From an uncultured Oscillibacter sp. (lineage in GTDB: Bacteria; Bacillota; Clostridia; Oscillospirales; Oscillospiraceae), in assembly GCA_946530565.1 (NCBI GenBank), contig CAMNAE010000016.1, forward strand, positions 1 to 13,633: 13,633 bases of DNA, given 5' to 3'. This document shows, in pieces, positions 1-7,334 of the stretch. Under the pieces are notes generated by a model. That model saw only the letters and a list, made by a program, of their open reading frames with translations. It was not told the origin of the DNA and did no database searches. The stretch's first letter is position 1. Each line of letters starts with the position of its first letter. The translations under genes were made by a program, and so were the position numbers.

Positions 1-405
1 TGCCATGCTGGCGAGGGTTTCGGCGATCGCCATGGGATTTCCGCCGCTGACCGGCGCGTCCACCAGTTCCATCCCGGCGCTCTTCGCGAGCGCGCTGAGC
101 TCCAGAACGATGTCCGGCGCGGTTGACGAGAGATCCACGACGATGTTGCCGGGCTTTCCGAGCCTCACCGCCTGCTCCACGGAGTTGCGGATCGTCTCGT
201 GTGTGGGCAGCATCTGGAAGATGATGTCACAGCTCTCGTAGATCTCATTGACATCCTCCACGGCGACGCCGCCCACCTCTGCAAAGGCGTTCAGCTGTTT
301 TGGCACAACATCGTAGCCCTTTACCGTGCAGCCGCTCTTTTTCACGACATTGAGCGCCATGGGGAGGCCCATCACACCCATGCCGATAAAACCGAGAACA
401 GCCAT
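1..405 (-). CDS. Beta-hydroxyacid dehydrogenase (3-hydroxyisobutyrate dehydrogenase-like), N-terminal part, runs off left edge
   Basis: The first 135 codons of an NAD(P)-dependent enzyme of the 3-hydroxyisobutyrate / tartronate-semialdehyde / 3-hydroxypropionate dehydrogenase family. The N-terminus GFIGMGVMGLPMALN is the Rossmann GxGxxG dinucleotide loop (residues 5-19). Further on are QMLPTHETI, VVDLSST and DAPVSGGNPMA, the last being the family's substrate-binding signature. The catalytic lysine lies outside the window. The start is ATG at 405 with AAAGGAG about 8 nt upstream. It is the last gene visible in the dehydrogenase operon, 45 nt after the CoA-transferase stop. The family interconverts a beta-hydroxy acid and its semialdehyde, so it probably handles a C3-C4 hydroxyacid linked to the operon substrate. 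The exact substrate cannot be told from this part. Confidence 0.88.
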   Translation of the reverse strand, partial: MAVLGFIGMGVMGLPMALNVVKKSGCTVKGYDVVPKQLNAFAEVGGVAVEDVNEIYESCDIIFQMLPTHETIRNSVEQAVRLGKPGNIVVDLSSTAPDIVLELSALAKSAGMELVDAPVSGGNPMAIAETLASMA

Positions 406-450
406 TATACACGCTCCTTTCAGTTCAATATCTGCATACTTTCAGCGCAT

Positions 451-1785
451 TCACCGTTTGTTGGATCTGCGCCAGATGCCAAGCTCTTCCGCATCCCGGA
501 TCAGCTCCTCGCGGTAATCGGGGTGCGCAATGCTGATCAGCAGCTCTGCCCGCTCCCAGGTGGTGCGACCGACCAGGTTCACAAGGCCGTACTCCGTAAC
601 GATGTAGTAGGCCTGCGAACGGGGATCTGTAACGATGTCGCCGTGGAAGATCGGGCGGATCCGTGAGTGCACGACGCCCTCGCTGTCTTTAAAAGTCGAG
701 GTCATGGCGATAAACGCCTTGCCGCCGTGGGACATCGCCGCGCCGGTCAGATAGTCCAGCTGCCCGCCGGTGCCGCTGATGTGGCGCGTTTCGGTGGACT
801 CCGCGCAGACCTGTCCGTAGAGGTCGGCGGAGATGCAGCTGTTGATGGAGATCATGTTGTCCATCTGCGCGATCGTCTCAGGCGCGTTCACGTACTCCAG
901 CGGGCAGGCGACCACGCCCGGATTCTCGCTGATCCAGTCGTACAGCTTCTGCGATCCGAATGCGATGCCGGTAATGCCCTTTCCGCGGTTGATGTTTTTG
1001 CAGCGGTTCGTCAGCTTGCCGGCCTCGTAGAGGTCGACATAGGCGTCGGAACAGAGCTCCGTGTGCATGCCCAGATCCTTCAGATCAGACTGCGCCAGCA
1101 TCTTGCCGATGACATTGGGCATGCCGCCGATGCCGAGCTGGATCGTGGCGCCGTTTTTGATATAGGGCAGGATGTTCTCCGCGATCCGGATGTCCGCTTC
1201 GGTCGGCTTGGCGACAGGGAACTGCGGCAGCGGCGGGTGCTCGCCCTCTACGATGTAGTCCACGTCTGAGATGTGGATGCTCTCATCAAAGCCGCCGTAG
1301 ATTTTCGGCAGATGCTCGTTGATCTCAAGGATCACGATATCCGCCTTTTCAAGGATGCCCTTTGCGACGCCGGTGCTGCTGGAGAGATTGAAATACCCGT
1401 GCGCATCCATCGGCGTGACGCAGATCATGGCGACGTTGACCGTGAGGAAGTGGCGGTAGTAGGGCACCACGCTGCGGAAGATCATGGGGATGTAATTGCA
1501 CAGCCCCTTGTCGCAGAGCTTGCGTTCGTAGCCGGAGCAGTGCCAGCTGTTATAGATGAAATGCTCCCGTTCGGGGTCGCACTCTACGGTCTGGATCGGC
1601 CCGAAGATCAGGTTGCCGCGGATCTTGACGTCCGTCAGCTCATCCTTTCGTTTCGCCAGCGCCGCGTCCAGAAGGATCGGGAAGCCGAGGCAGGTGGTGT
1701 AGTCGACCCAGTCGCCGCTTTTGATACATTTGACCGCCTCATCCGGCGTTCTCAGCTTCGAGCGATACTGTTCAAGAAGAGTCAT
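451..1785 (-). CDS. Acetyl-CoA hydrolase/transferase family CoA-transferase (4-hydroxybutyrate or butyryl-CoA:acetate type)
   Basis: A complete 444-residue protein, the usual length for the acetyl-CoA hydrolase / 4-hydroxybutyrate CoA-transferase / butyryl-CoA:acetate CoA-transferase family. GIGGMPN (218-224) is the CoA-binding/oxyanion glycine motif. [12 protein letters not shown] (241-252) contains the expected catalytic glutamate E243, which in this family forms a glutamyl-CoA thioester. SGTGGQLDY (337-345) and [11 protein letters not shown] (354-364) are family signatures of the C-terminal domain. The start is ATG at 1785, with GGGAGG about 11 nt upstream and 18 nt after the PPC/DUF296 stop. 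In context it probably exchanges CoA between the acyl-CoA made by the dehydrogenase complex and a free acid such as acetate. Which acids it uses is inference, because family members with different substrates look alike at this level. Confidence 0.9.
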   Translation of the reverse strand: MTLLEQYRSKLRTPDEAVKCIKSGDWVDYTTCLGFPILLDAALAKRKDELTDVKIRGNLIFGPIQTVECDPEREHFIYNSWHCSGYERKLCDKGLCNYIPMIFRSVVPYYRHFLTVNVAMICVTPMDAHGYFNLSSSTGVAKGILEKADIVILEINEHLPKIYGGFDESIHISDVDYIVEGEHPPLPQFPVAKPTEADIRIAENILPYIKNGATIQLGIGGMPNVIGKMLAQSDLKDLGMHTELCSDAYVDLYEAGKLTNRCKNINRGKGITGIAFGSQKLYDWISENPGVVACPLEYVNAPETIAQMDNMISINSCISADLYGQVCAESTETRHISGTGGQLDYLTGAAMSHGGKAFIAMTSTFKDSEGVVHSRIRPIFHGDIVTDPRSQAYYIVTEYGLVNLVGRTTWERAELLISIAHPDYREELIRDAEELGIWRRSNKR

Positions 1786-1803
1786 GGTCGTTTTTGCCTC
1801 CCG

Positions 1804-2268
1804 TCACAGCTGCTTCGGGCAGAACAGGGGCAGATGGAAGGTGGGATCGATCTCTCTGCCCATGAAGATCCCTTCGATCTCGCCGATGATCATATCCACC
1901 GTAGCGAACACGAGATTGCCGGTGTTGACGTGCCCGGAGAAGGTCGCGCCGGTCTTGTCGGCGAGCGTGTAGTGAACATGGAGCGAGGGCTCGCCCTGCT
2001 CATCCTCGCAGATGATGCCGGAGATGCCGACCAGCTCCGTAACGTCCTTCCACTCGATCGGATTCTGGTAGGCATACTGGCCGGGCTTTCCGGGGATCTC
2101 GGCAGGATCGAAGAAGCTCACCTGCTTCAGGCTCCCGAGTCCGGTCAAAATGGCGCCGTGCGTGATGTGCCGTTCTTTGCAAAAGCGTGTCAGCTCCTCA
2201 AGAAGGTCTTCGTTTGGGTGGATCTTGACGGCGTAAATGTTTTTAAAGCTTCCCTTTGCACTTACCAT
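1804..2268 (-). CDS. PPC/DUF296-domain protein
   Basis: A 154-residue single-domain protein of the PPC (plants-and-prokaryotes-conserved, DUF296) family. Visible hallmarks are ITHGAILTGLGSL (35-47), LHVHYTLADKTG (96-107) and SGHVNTGNLVFATVDMII (111-128). H97, H99 and H113 match the histidines that bind a metal in structurally known archaeal and bacterial members. Plant homologues bind DNA through an added AT-hook, which is absent here. The bacterial members have no agreed function. I chose ATG at 2268 because GGAGGTGA sits directly upstream; a GTG at 2289 in the same frame would place that RBS inside the gene. It lies between the E3 gene (17 nt away) and the CoA-transferase gene (18 nt away), so it is co-transcribed. 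A role as a small metal-dependent enzyme or regulator in the pathway is only a guess. Confidence 0.85.
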   Translation of the reverse strand: MVSAKGSFKNIYAVKIHPNEDLLEELTRFCKERHITHGAILTGLGSLKQVSFFDPAEIPGKPGQYAYQNPIEWKDVTELVGISGIICEDEQGEPSLHVHYTLADKTGATFSGHVNTGNLVFATVDMIIGEIEGIFMGREIDPTFHLPLFCPKQL

Positions 2269-2285
2269 ATGCTCACCTCCGTGGA

Positions 2286-3668
2286 TCACTTGTGAATGGC
2301 TCTTCCCAGCGCGTCGAGGCAGGCCTCGCGGACAGCCTCCGAGACGGCGGGATGGGGATAGATGCTGGTCTCCACATCCTCAAGGACCGCTTCCATATCC
2401 AGAAGCTGCGTGAACAGCGTCACCAGCTCGGAGGCGGCGGGGCCGACCATGTGGATGCCCAGGATCCGGTGGTATTTCTTTTCGGAGACGACCTTGACAA
2501 AGCCGTTTGCCTTACCCATCGCAATGGACTTGCCGTTCCCGGCGAGGTTGAAGCGCCCGACGACGGAGTCGTAACCCGCCTCGGCCGCCTCCTGCTCGGT
2601 AAGGCCCGCGGAGGCTGCCTCCGGACCGACGAAGATGACCTTGGGGACGTTCGCGAAGTTTGCGCGCCGGTCGGCGCCGTTCATGTTTTCGACCGCGATC
2701 ACGCCGCCCTCCGACGCCGCGTGCGCAAGAAGGCTCTTTCCGGTGATATCGCCTGCGGCGTAGACGCCGGGAACGGAGGTCTCCATGTGATCGTTGACCT
2801 GGATGAAGCCCTTTTCCGTGCGGAGCCCGATCCTTTCAGGCTTCAGCGCGGCGGAGCAGGCGCGGCGACCGGTCGCGACCAGGACCCATGCCGCTTCGGA
2901 GACGAGCTCAGCGCCGTCCTTTTCACAGACGATCTTCTTTTTCCCGTCCGCACCGTCTTCGATCCGCAGGACCTTCGTGCCGGTCAGCACCTCGATCCCG
3001 TCGCTGCGGAACTGCTGTTCCACAAACTCCGCGCAGTCGGGATCCATCGGGCAGAGTAGCTTCGGGAGCATCTCGATGACCGTGATTTTGCAGCCCAGCG
3101 CATTGAGAATGTGCGCGAACTCACAGCCGATCACGCCGCCGCCGATGATCGCCATGCTCTCCGGCATCTCCTTCATCGCCAGCAGCTCCGTGCTGCCGCC
3201 AACGTTCTTCCCGTCGATGCCGGGCAGGGGCGGCACCGCGTTTTCGGATCCGGTGCAGATCAGAACGTATTTTCCCCTGTAGGCCTCGCCGGTCGCCGGG
3301 TTGACCAGAATCTTCGGGGACTGAAACGCCACCGTGCCGAAAGCGACGTCGACTCTGTTTTTCTTCAGGAGGGCGGTGACTCCGCCCACCAGCTGCCGGA
3401 TGACGCCGTCCTTGCGCGCCATCACCGCCGGGAAGTCGACGCCCTCCGCGGAGGCGCGGATGCCGTATTGGGCTGCCGCGCGCACCTCGTGCGCGACCTC
3501 GGCGCTCTGGTACATGGCCTTGGTCGGGATGCAGCCGACGTTCAGGCAGGTGCCGCCCAGGTGCTCTTTTTCGAGCACGACGGTCTTCATTCCGAGCTGC
3601 GCGGCCCGGATCGCGGCGACATAGCCGCCCGGTCCGCCGCCGATGATAATCAGATCATAATTCTTCAT
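2286..3668 (-). CDS. lpdA: Dihydrolipoyl dehydrogenase (E3 of a 2-oxo-acid/acetoin dehydrogenase complex)
   Basis: A complete 460-residue flavoprotein that reoxidises dihydrolipoamide on E2 with NAD+. The N-terminal FAD site is IIIGGGPGGYVAA (7-19). The redox-active disulfide is in GGTCLNVGCIPTK, C41 and C46. AIIGGGVIGCEFA is the NAD-binding Rossmann motif, and GVYAAGDITG the second FAD contact. The C-terminal interface carries the catalytic H439-P440...E444 pair (YPHPAVSE). Length and order are standard. There is no N-terminal lipoyl domain, unlike some clostridial E3 proteins; the lipoyl domains are on E2. The start is ATG at 3668 with GGAG 8 nt upstream, and the E2 stop is 13 nt away. The symbol is the generic one; an acoL-type name would depend on the unknown substrate. 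Confidence 0.95.
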   Translation of the reverse strand: MKNYDLIIIGGGPGGYVAAIRAAQLGMKTVVLEKEHLGGTCLNVGCIPTKAMYQSAEVAHEVRAAAQYGIRASAEGVDFPAVMARKDGVIRQLVGGVTALLKKNRVDVAFGTVAFQSPKILVNPATGEAYRGKYVLICTGSENAVPPLPGIDGKNVGGSTELLAMKEMPESMAIIGGGVIGCEFAHILNALGCKITVIEMLPKLLCPMDPDCAEFVEQQFRSDGIEVLTGTKVLRIEDGADGKKKIVCEKDGAELVSEAAWVLVATGRRACSAALKPERIGLRTEKGFIQVNDHMETSVPGVYAAGDITGKSLLAHAASEGGVIAVENMNGADRRANFANVPKVIFVGPEAASAGLTEQEAAEAGYDSVVGRFNLAGNGKSIAMGKANGFVKVVSEKKYHRILGIHMVGPAASELVTLFTQLLDMEAVLEDVETSIYPHPAVSEAVREACLDALGRAIHK

Positions 3669-3681
3669 AGCGCGCGCTCCG

Positions 3682-5247
3682 TCAAATCAGCATGGTTTCG
3701 GGATGCTCCAGATAGAGCTGGAGATCGGTCATGACCCGGCCCTGCTCGAGCCCGTCGAAGACGCGGTGGTCGAAGGTGAACATCACATGCATCATCTTGC
3801 GCTCGACAAACTCGCCGTTGACCTTCGCCACACGGTCGCGCGGGCGGCCGAAGCCGAACAGGCCGACCTGCGGCGCGTTCGCGATGGGGCCGCCGTGATC
3901 GATCGGGTACATGCCCACATTGCTGACGGTGAACGACCCGCCGCTCTGCTCACCGGGCAGGAGCTTTCCGTCGCGGGCACGCACGGCCACGTCCCGGAGC
4001 GCTTTGCTCAGCTCCAGAAGGGTCATCGTATCCGCGTTCCGAACCACCGGGATCGCGAGTCCGGCCTCGGAGGCAACGGCGATATTGATGTTGACGTGCG
4101 GGTAAGAGGTCAGCGTCTCGCCGTCGAAGGTGGCGTTGAGGAGCGGGTGCTTCATCAGCGTCTTTACAGTGGCCATGACGAGAAGGTCGTTGATCGTGAT
4201 CTTCCAGCCGATCTGATCTTTGATCTCCACGAGCTTCTGCCGGAGGGCAAAGAGATCGGTCACATCGAACTCCGTGCTGCTGCTAGCCTGCACCATGGTG
4301 GTGATGCTGTGCTTGAGGTTGTTGGCAATGGCCTTTCGCAGCGCGTTCATCGGGATCAGCGTGGGCTTGTCGGCGTCCGCGCTGACGGGCGCCGCCGCTG
4401 CTGCAGCTGCGGTTTTGGCGGGAGCCGCGTTCTTTTGCGCTTCCAGATAGGCCGTGACGTCATCGGAGACGATGCGCCCGTTGGGGCCGGACCCGGTGAG
4501 ACGGCTGAGATCGATCCCGTGGGCTTTTGCCATGTTTCTTGCAAGGCCCGAGGCGACGACCCACTCGCCGTCGGAGGCAGGCGCCTTAGCGCTACCGGCA
4601 GCAGCCGCTGCCTCTGCGGCGGGCGCTGCGGCAGGCGCTTCGGAACGCGCCGCTGCCGGCGCCGAGAGGAGCTTTTGATAGCGTTCCTGTGTCCTGGCGA
4701 TCAGCGCCAGAGGCTCGCCGACCTTGACCACGTCGCCCGGCTTCGCAATCAGATGGATGATGCCGCTCTCGGGGCACTCGCAGTCGATCGTTGTCTTTTC
4801 ATTTTCATAATTCAGGACCAGATCGCCCTTTTTGACCTCGTCGCCCTCGGAGACAAGCCATTGCGTGACGGTGCCTTCGACCATGGTGAGGCCTGCCTTC
4901 GGCATATTGAAGGGCACACAATCGTCGTCCGCCTCGGCGTCTTTTGCGGCGGGCGTCTCCGCTGCCGGGGCGGGGGAGGCGCTGCCGGAGAGGATGGACT
5001 GATATTCCTCGGCGGATTCGGCGATGACGGCCAGCGGCCCGCCGACCTTGACCACGTCGCCCGGCTTCGCGATCTGATGGATAATGCCGCTCTCGGGGCA
5101 CTCGCAGTCGATCATGGTCTTTTCGTTTTCATAGCTGAGCACGAAGTCGCCCTTTTTGACCTCGGAGCCCTCGGGTACCAGCCACTGGGACACGGTGCCC
5201 TCGACCATGGTGAGACCGGCTTTCGGCATATTGAATGCATAACTCAT
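3682..5247 (-). CDS. Dihydrolipoyl acyltransferase (E2) with two tandem lipoyl domains
   Basis: A 521-residue E2 core protein that moves the acyl group from E1-bound TPP through lipoyl lysine to CoA. Domain order: lipoyl domain 1 (about 1-77, lipoyl lysine K43 in YENEKT), an Ala/Pro/acidic linker, lipoyl domain 2 (about 111-186, K151 in the same motif), an Ala-rich linker, a peripheral subunit-binding domain (about 231-265, ASGLARNMAKAHGIDLSRL then GSGPNGRI), another Ala-rich linker, and the CAT-like catalytic domain (about 295-521). The catalytic motif DHRVFDG has H494 and D498. Both lipoyl domains begin with NMPKAGLTMVEGTV and are very similar, pointing to internal duplication. ATG at 5247 starts at the lipoyl domain boundary. 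A TTG at 5262 in frame is an alternative, but it lies inside a hairpin. The RBS lies unusually far upstream, across that hairpin. Confidence 0.93.
   Translation of the reverse strand: MSYAFNMPKAGLTMVEGTVSQWLVPEGSEVKKGDFVLSYENEKTMIDCECPESGIIHQIAKPGDVVKVGGPLAVIAESAEEYQSILSGSASPAPAAETPAAKDAEADDDCVPFNMPKAGLTMVEGTVTQWLVSEGDEVKKGDLVLNYENEKTTIDCECPESGIIHLIAKPGDVVKVGEPLALIARTQERYQKLLSAPAAARSEAPAAAPAAEAAAAAGSAKAPASDGEWVVASGLARNMAKAHGIDLSRLTGSGPNGRIVSDDVTAYLEAQKNAAPAKTAAAAAAAPVSADADKPTLIPMNALRKAIANNLKHSITTMVQASSSTEFDVTDLFALRQKLVEIKDQIGWKITINDLLVMATVKTLMKHPLLNATFDGETLTSYPHVNINIAVASEAGLAIPVVRNADTMTLLELSKALRDVAVRARDGKLLPGEQSGGSFTVSNVGMYPIDHGGPIANAPQVGLFGFGRPRDRVAKVNGEFVERKMMHVMFTFDHRVFDGLEQGRVMTDLQLYLEHPETMLI
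4690..5245 (-). repeat. Intragenic direct repeat: two lipoyl-domain copies in the E2 gene
   Basis: The segments at about 5012-5245 and about 4690-4912 encode the two lipoyl domains and are clearly similar at DNA level as well as in protein. One uninterrupted match of about 31 bp begins near 5040 in the first copy and near 4718 in the second. The protein copies share nearly every residue of the lipoyl core, including the lysine context. This points to a fairly recent or homogenised duplication. The boundaries are approximate because I aligned by eye. Confidence 0.8.
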
Positions 5248-5258
5248 AATATGTTCAT

Positions 5259-5286
5259 GCAAGGCACAGCCTTGCTTTCCTCCTTT
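5259..5286 (-). promoter_or_regulatory. Shine-Dalgarno plus hairpin in front of the E2 gene
   Basis: On the minus strand a strong AAAGGAGG (5286-5279) is followed after three A residues by a perfect 7-bp stem with a 3-nt loop (arms 5269-5275 and 5259-5265, GCAAGGC/GCCTTGC). The E2 ATG at 5247 lies 11 nt past the hairpin. When the stem forms, the SD-to-start distance shrinks from about 31 nt to about 14 nt, so folding may be needed for, or may tune, E2 translation. An ATG at 5258 opens a 4-codon reading frame (MNIL) whose stop overlaps the E2 start. The hairpin is seen directly; its function is inferred. Confidence 0.55.
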
Positions 5287-5304
5287 CGGGACAGGTGGCG
5301 CCGA

Positions 5305-6273
5305 TCAGAACAGGGTCTTGACAGCGGAGATGATGCGGTCTGCATCGGGGATCGCGGCGACCTCGTAGGCCACGTTGTAGGGCAGAGGCACATCCAGCGC
5401 GGCGACGCGTTGCACGGGGGCGTCCATGGAATCATAGAGCTCCTCCTGGATCATGGCCGCCCACTCGGCGCCAAGACCGCCCGTCTTGGAGGATTCCTCC
5501 ACAATGACCGCACGATGCGTCTTGCGGATCGATCCGAACAGGGTCTCCCTGTCGAGCGGGGCGATCGTCCGGGGGTCGATGACTTCGGCGTCGATGCCCT
5601 CGGCAGCGAGCTTTTCGGCCGCTTCCAGCGCGCGCCTGACCATGAGGCCGACGGCGATGATCGTGACGTCCTTGCCGGGACGCTTGATGTCGGCGACGCC
5701 GATCGGGATCAGATACTCGTCGTCGGGGATCTCTTCTTTTACCTGATAGAGCTGCTTCTGCTCGAAGAAGAGCACCGGGTTGTTGCTGCGGATCGCGCTC
5801 TTGAGCAGGCCCTTGGCGTCATAGGCGGTGGAGGGGGTGATCATCGTAAGACCCGGAGAGTGCAGGAACAGCGACTCGACGCAGTTGGAATGCTCGGCTC
5901 CGGCGCCGAACGCAGAGCCTGCCGCGCTGCGAATGACCAGAGGAACGGAATACTGCGGGCCGTGGAGATACCGCCACTTGGAGACGCTCTGGAAAATCTC
6001 GTTGTATGCGACGAGCATAAAGTCGGAATACATGAATTCGATGCAGGGGCGGAGCCCAAACACTGCCGCGCCGACGCCGACGGCGGCGATGGCGTTTTCG
6101 GAGACGGGCGTGTTCTTGACGCGGTCGCTCCCGAACTCATCCCAAAGGCCGCGAGTCACGCCGAAGATGCCGCCGTGCTGCGCGACGTCTTCGCCGAAGA
6201 TGACCATTTTGTCGTCGCGCCGCATTTCTTCTTTCATGGCGGCGTTGATTGCCTGTGCGTATGTTACCAGCAT
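5305..6273 (-). CDS. 2-oxo-acid/acetoin dehydrogenase E1 component, beta subunit
   Basis: A 322-residue E1 beta subunit of the TPP-dependent alpha2beta2 dehydrogenase class (pyruvate, branched-chain, acetoin). Family motifs are present: FGEDVAQHGGIFGVTRGL (26-43), NTPVSEN with the TPP-activating glutamate E59, GLRPCIEF, and the conserved active-site histidine region GAEHSN with H128. The C-terminal transketolase half contains EVIDPRTIAPLD, VEESSKTGGLG and VAALDVPLPYN, the last being typical of PDH/acetoin E1 beta. The start is ATG at 6273, chosen because GAGGAGG lies 7-8 nt upstream and the family N-terminus (VTYAQAINAAM) begins there. The frame stays open further upstream, but that part overlaps the E1 alpha gene and looks non-native. 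The gap to the E1 alpha stop is 19 nt. Substrate specificity cannot be assigned. Confidence 0.93.
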   Translation of the reverse strand: MLVTYAQAINAAMKEEMRRDDKMVIFGEDVAQHGGIFGVTRGLWDEFGSDRVKNTPVSENAIAAVGVGAAVFGLRPCIEFMYSDFMLVAYNEIFQSVSKWRYLHGPQYSVPLVIRSAAGSAFGAGAEHSNCVESLFLHSPGLTMITPSTAYDAKGLLKSAIRSNNPVLFFEQKQLYQVKEEIPDDEYLIPIGVADIKRPGKDVTIIAVGLMVRRALEAAEKLAAEGIDAEVIDPRTIAPLDRETLFGSIRKTHRAVIVEESSKTGGLGAEWAAMIQEELYDSMDAPVQRVAALDVPLPYNVAYEVAAIPDADRIISAVKTLF

Positions 6274-6292
6274 GATCTGATCCTCCTCACGG

Positions 6293-7270
6293 TCAGTTTT
6301 CGTAGGGTTCCGCGAAAATGTTGTCGTAAATGGCGCTGAGCTTGGGCTGTTCGGCCTTTTCCGCAAAGGCGATGCCGTCTTCGATCGCAGCCTTCGTCTC
6401 TTCCCGGATGGCTTCGATCTCCGCGTCGCTCAGAAGGTCCTTTTCTTTCAGATAGCTCTCGAGATTCTTCACGCAGTCCCTCTTGTGCCATTCGTTCGCA
6501 ACGGCGGCGTCACGGTAACGGGCCTGATCGCCCTCGAAGTGGCCGCGCCAGCGATAGCCCTTTGTTTCGAGCACGGCGGGACCGTTTCCGGAGCGCACAT
6601 AGTCGCTCAGCTCCTTTGCCGCATCGTAGACCTCAAGCACATCCGTGGCGTCAACGAGCTTTGCCGGCATTCCGTATCCCGCCGCGCGGCCGGCGCCGGG
6701 GTTGGGGATGCTGCAGCCCTCGCTGACATGGGTGGAGATGGAGAACTCGTTGTTGTTGACGATATAAAGGATCGGGAGCTTCCAGACGCCTGCCCAGTTC
6801 ATCGCTTCATGCACCGGTCCGCGGCTGGTCGTCCCGTCTCCGAGAAAGCAGTAGACCATATTGCCGCTGCTCTGGAGCTTCAGCGCATAGCTGACGCCGG
6901 TGGCGATCGCGATGTCGCAGCCGAGCGCACCGGCCATACCGATCACGCCCTTGTCCTTGTCGGCAATGTGGTTGATGCCGCCCTTGCCCTCGGAGTTGCC
7001 GCCCATACGGCCGAGGATCTCGCAGAAGATGTGGCGATAGCTGACGCCGACGTCGCTGTACGCACTGACGTTGCGGTGCGTGAATTTGTAGCAGTCGCCC
7101 TCCCTGCGGGTCGCCAGGACCCCGGTGTAGCTTGCTTCTTCGCCGACGCCGCTGTGGATGTGTCCCGGGACCCAGCCCTGGGCATAGAGCTCGATCAGAC
7201 GCTCTTCCAGAATGCGATCGCCCAGGAGAGAGCGATACATCTCCAGCAGTTTTTCTTTGGGATAGCTCAT
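6293..7270 (-). CDS. 2-oxo-acid/acetoin dehydrogenase E1 component, alpha subunit
   Basis: A 325-residue TPP-binding E1 alpha subunit. The TPP/Mg motif runs from GDG (144-146) to the NN pair at 172-173, with the expected spacing, in the context HEAMNWAGVWKLPILYIVNNN. KGGINHIADKDKG (97-109) and YRWRGHFEGD (239-248) resemble the acetoin dehydrogenase (AcoA) type; pyruvate dehydrogenases usually have a GHS(M/T)SD version at the second site. The segment after THR (64-66) reads NVSAYSDVG where relatives mostly have a GHGH-like loop, so this member is divergent around the active-site entrance. The start is ATG at 7270 with AGGAGG 7 nt upstream. The frame extends 13 codons upstream without an RBS. 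It is the first gene of the operon. I leave acoA off because the substrate is unproven. Confidence 0.92.
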   Translation of the reverse strand: MSYPKEKLLEMYRSLLGDRILEERLIELYAQGWVPGHIHSGVGEEASYTGVLATRREGDCYKFTHRNVSAYSDVGVSYRHIFCEILGRMGGNSEGKGGINHIADKDKGVIGMAGALGCDIAIATGVSYALKLQSSGNMVYCFLGDGTTSRGPVHEAMNWAGVWKLPILYIVNNNEFSISTHVSEGCSIPNPGAGRAAGYGMPAKLVDATDVLEVYDAAKELSDYVRSGNGPAVLETKGYRWRGHFEGDQARYRDAAVANEWHKRDCVKNLESYLKEKDLLSDAEIEAIREETKAAIEDGIAFAEKAEQPKLSAIYDNIFAEPYEN

Positions 7271-7299
7271 TTTGTTTCCTCCTGTCCGCTGATTCAGAC

Positions 7300-7320
7300 G
7301 CGCTGCCACGAGAGCAGCGC
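7300..7320 (-). promoter_or_regulatory. Leader hairpin of the dehydrogenase operon
   Basis: A perfect 7-bp inverted repeat, GCGCTGC/GCAGCGC, with a 7-nt loop, lies 15 nt before the E1 alpha RBS. With the sigma-54-like start near 7323 it would sit at the very 5' end of the mRNA. It could stabilise the transcript or affect translation. No T tract follows, so it is not an intrinsic terminator. Confidence 0.5.
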
Positions 7321-7334
7321 CAATTCAAAAAACG

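Noticed and set aside
2269..2289. GTG at 2289 as the start of the PPC/DUF296 gene, overlapping the E3 stop
   Set aside because: The GGAGGTGA ribosome binding site lies between it and the ATG at 2268, so the ATG is the better start.
1273..2295. A 340-codon plus-strand frame over the CoA-transferase and PPC/DUF296 genes
   Set aside because: It has no family resemblance and lies antisense to genes with strong motifs and ribosome binding sites.
3703..6339. An 878-codon open frame on the plus strand, antisense to the E2 and E1 beta genes
   Set aside because: It is low-complexity, rich in Arg, Gly, Asp, Val and Leu, matches no family, and mirrors two well-supported genes. Such frames are a by-product of GC-rich codon usage.
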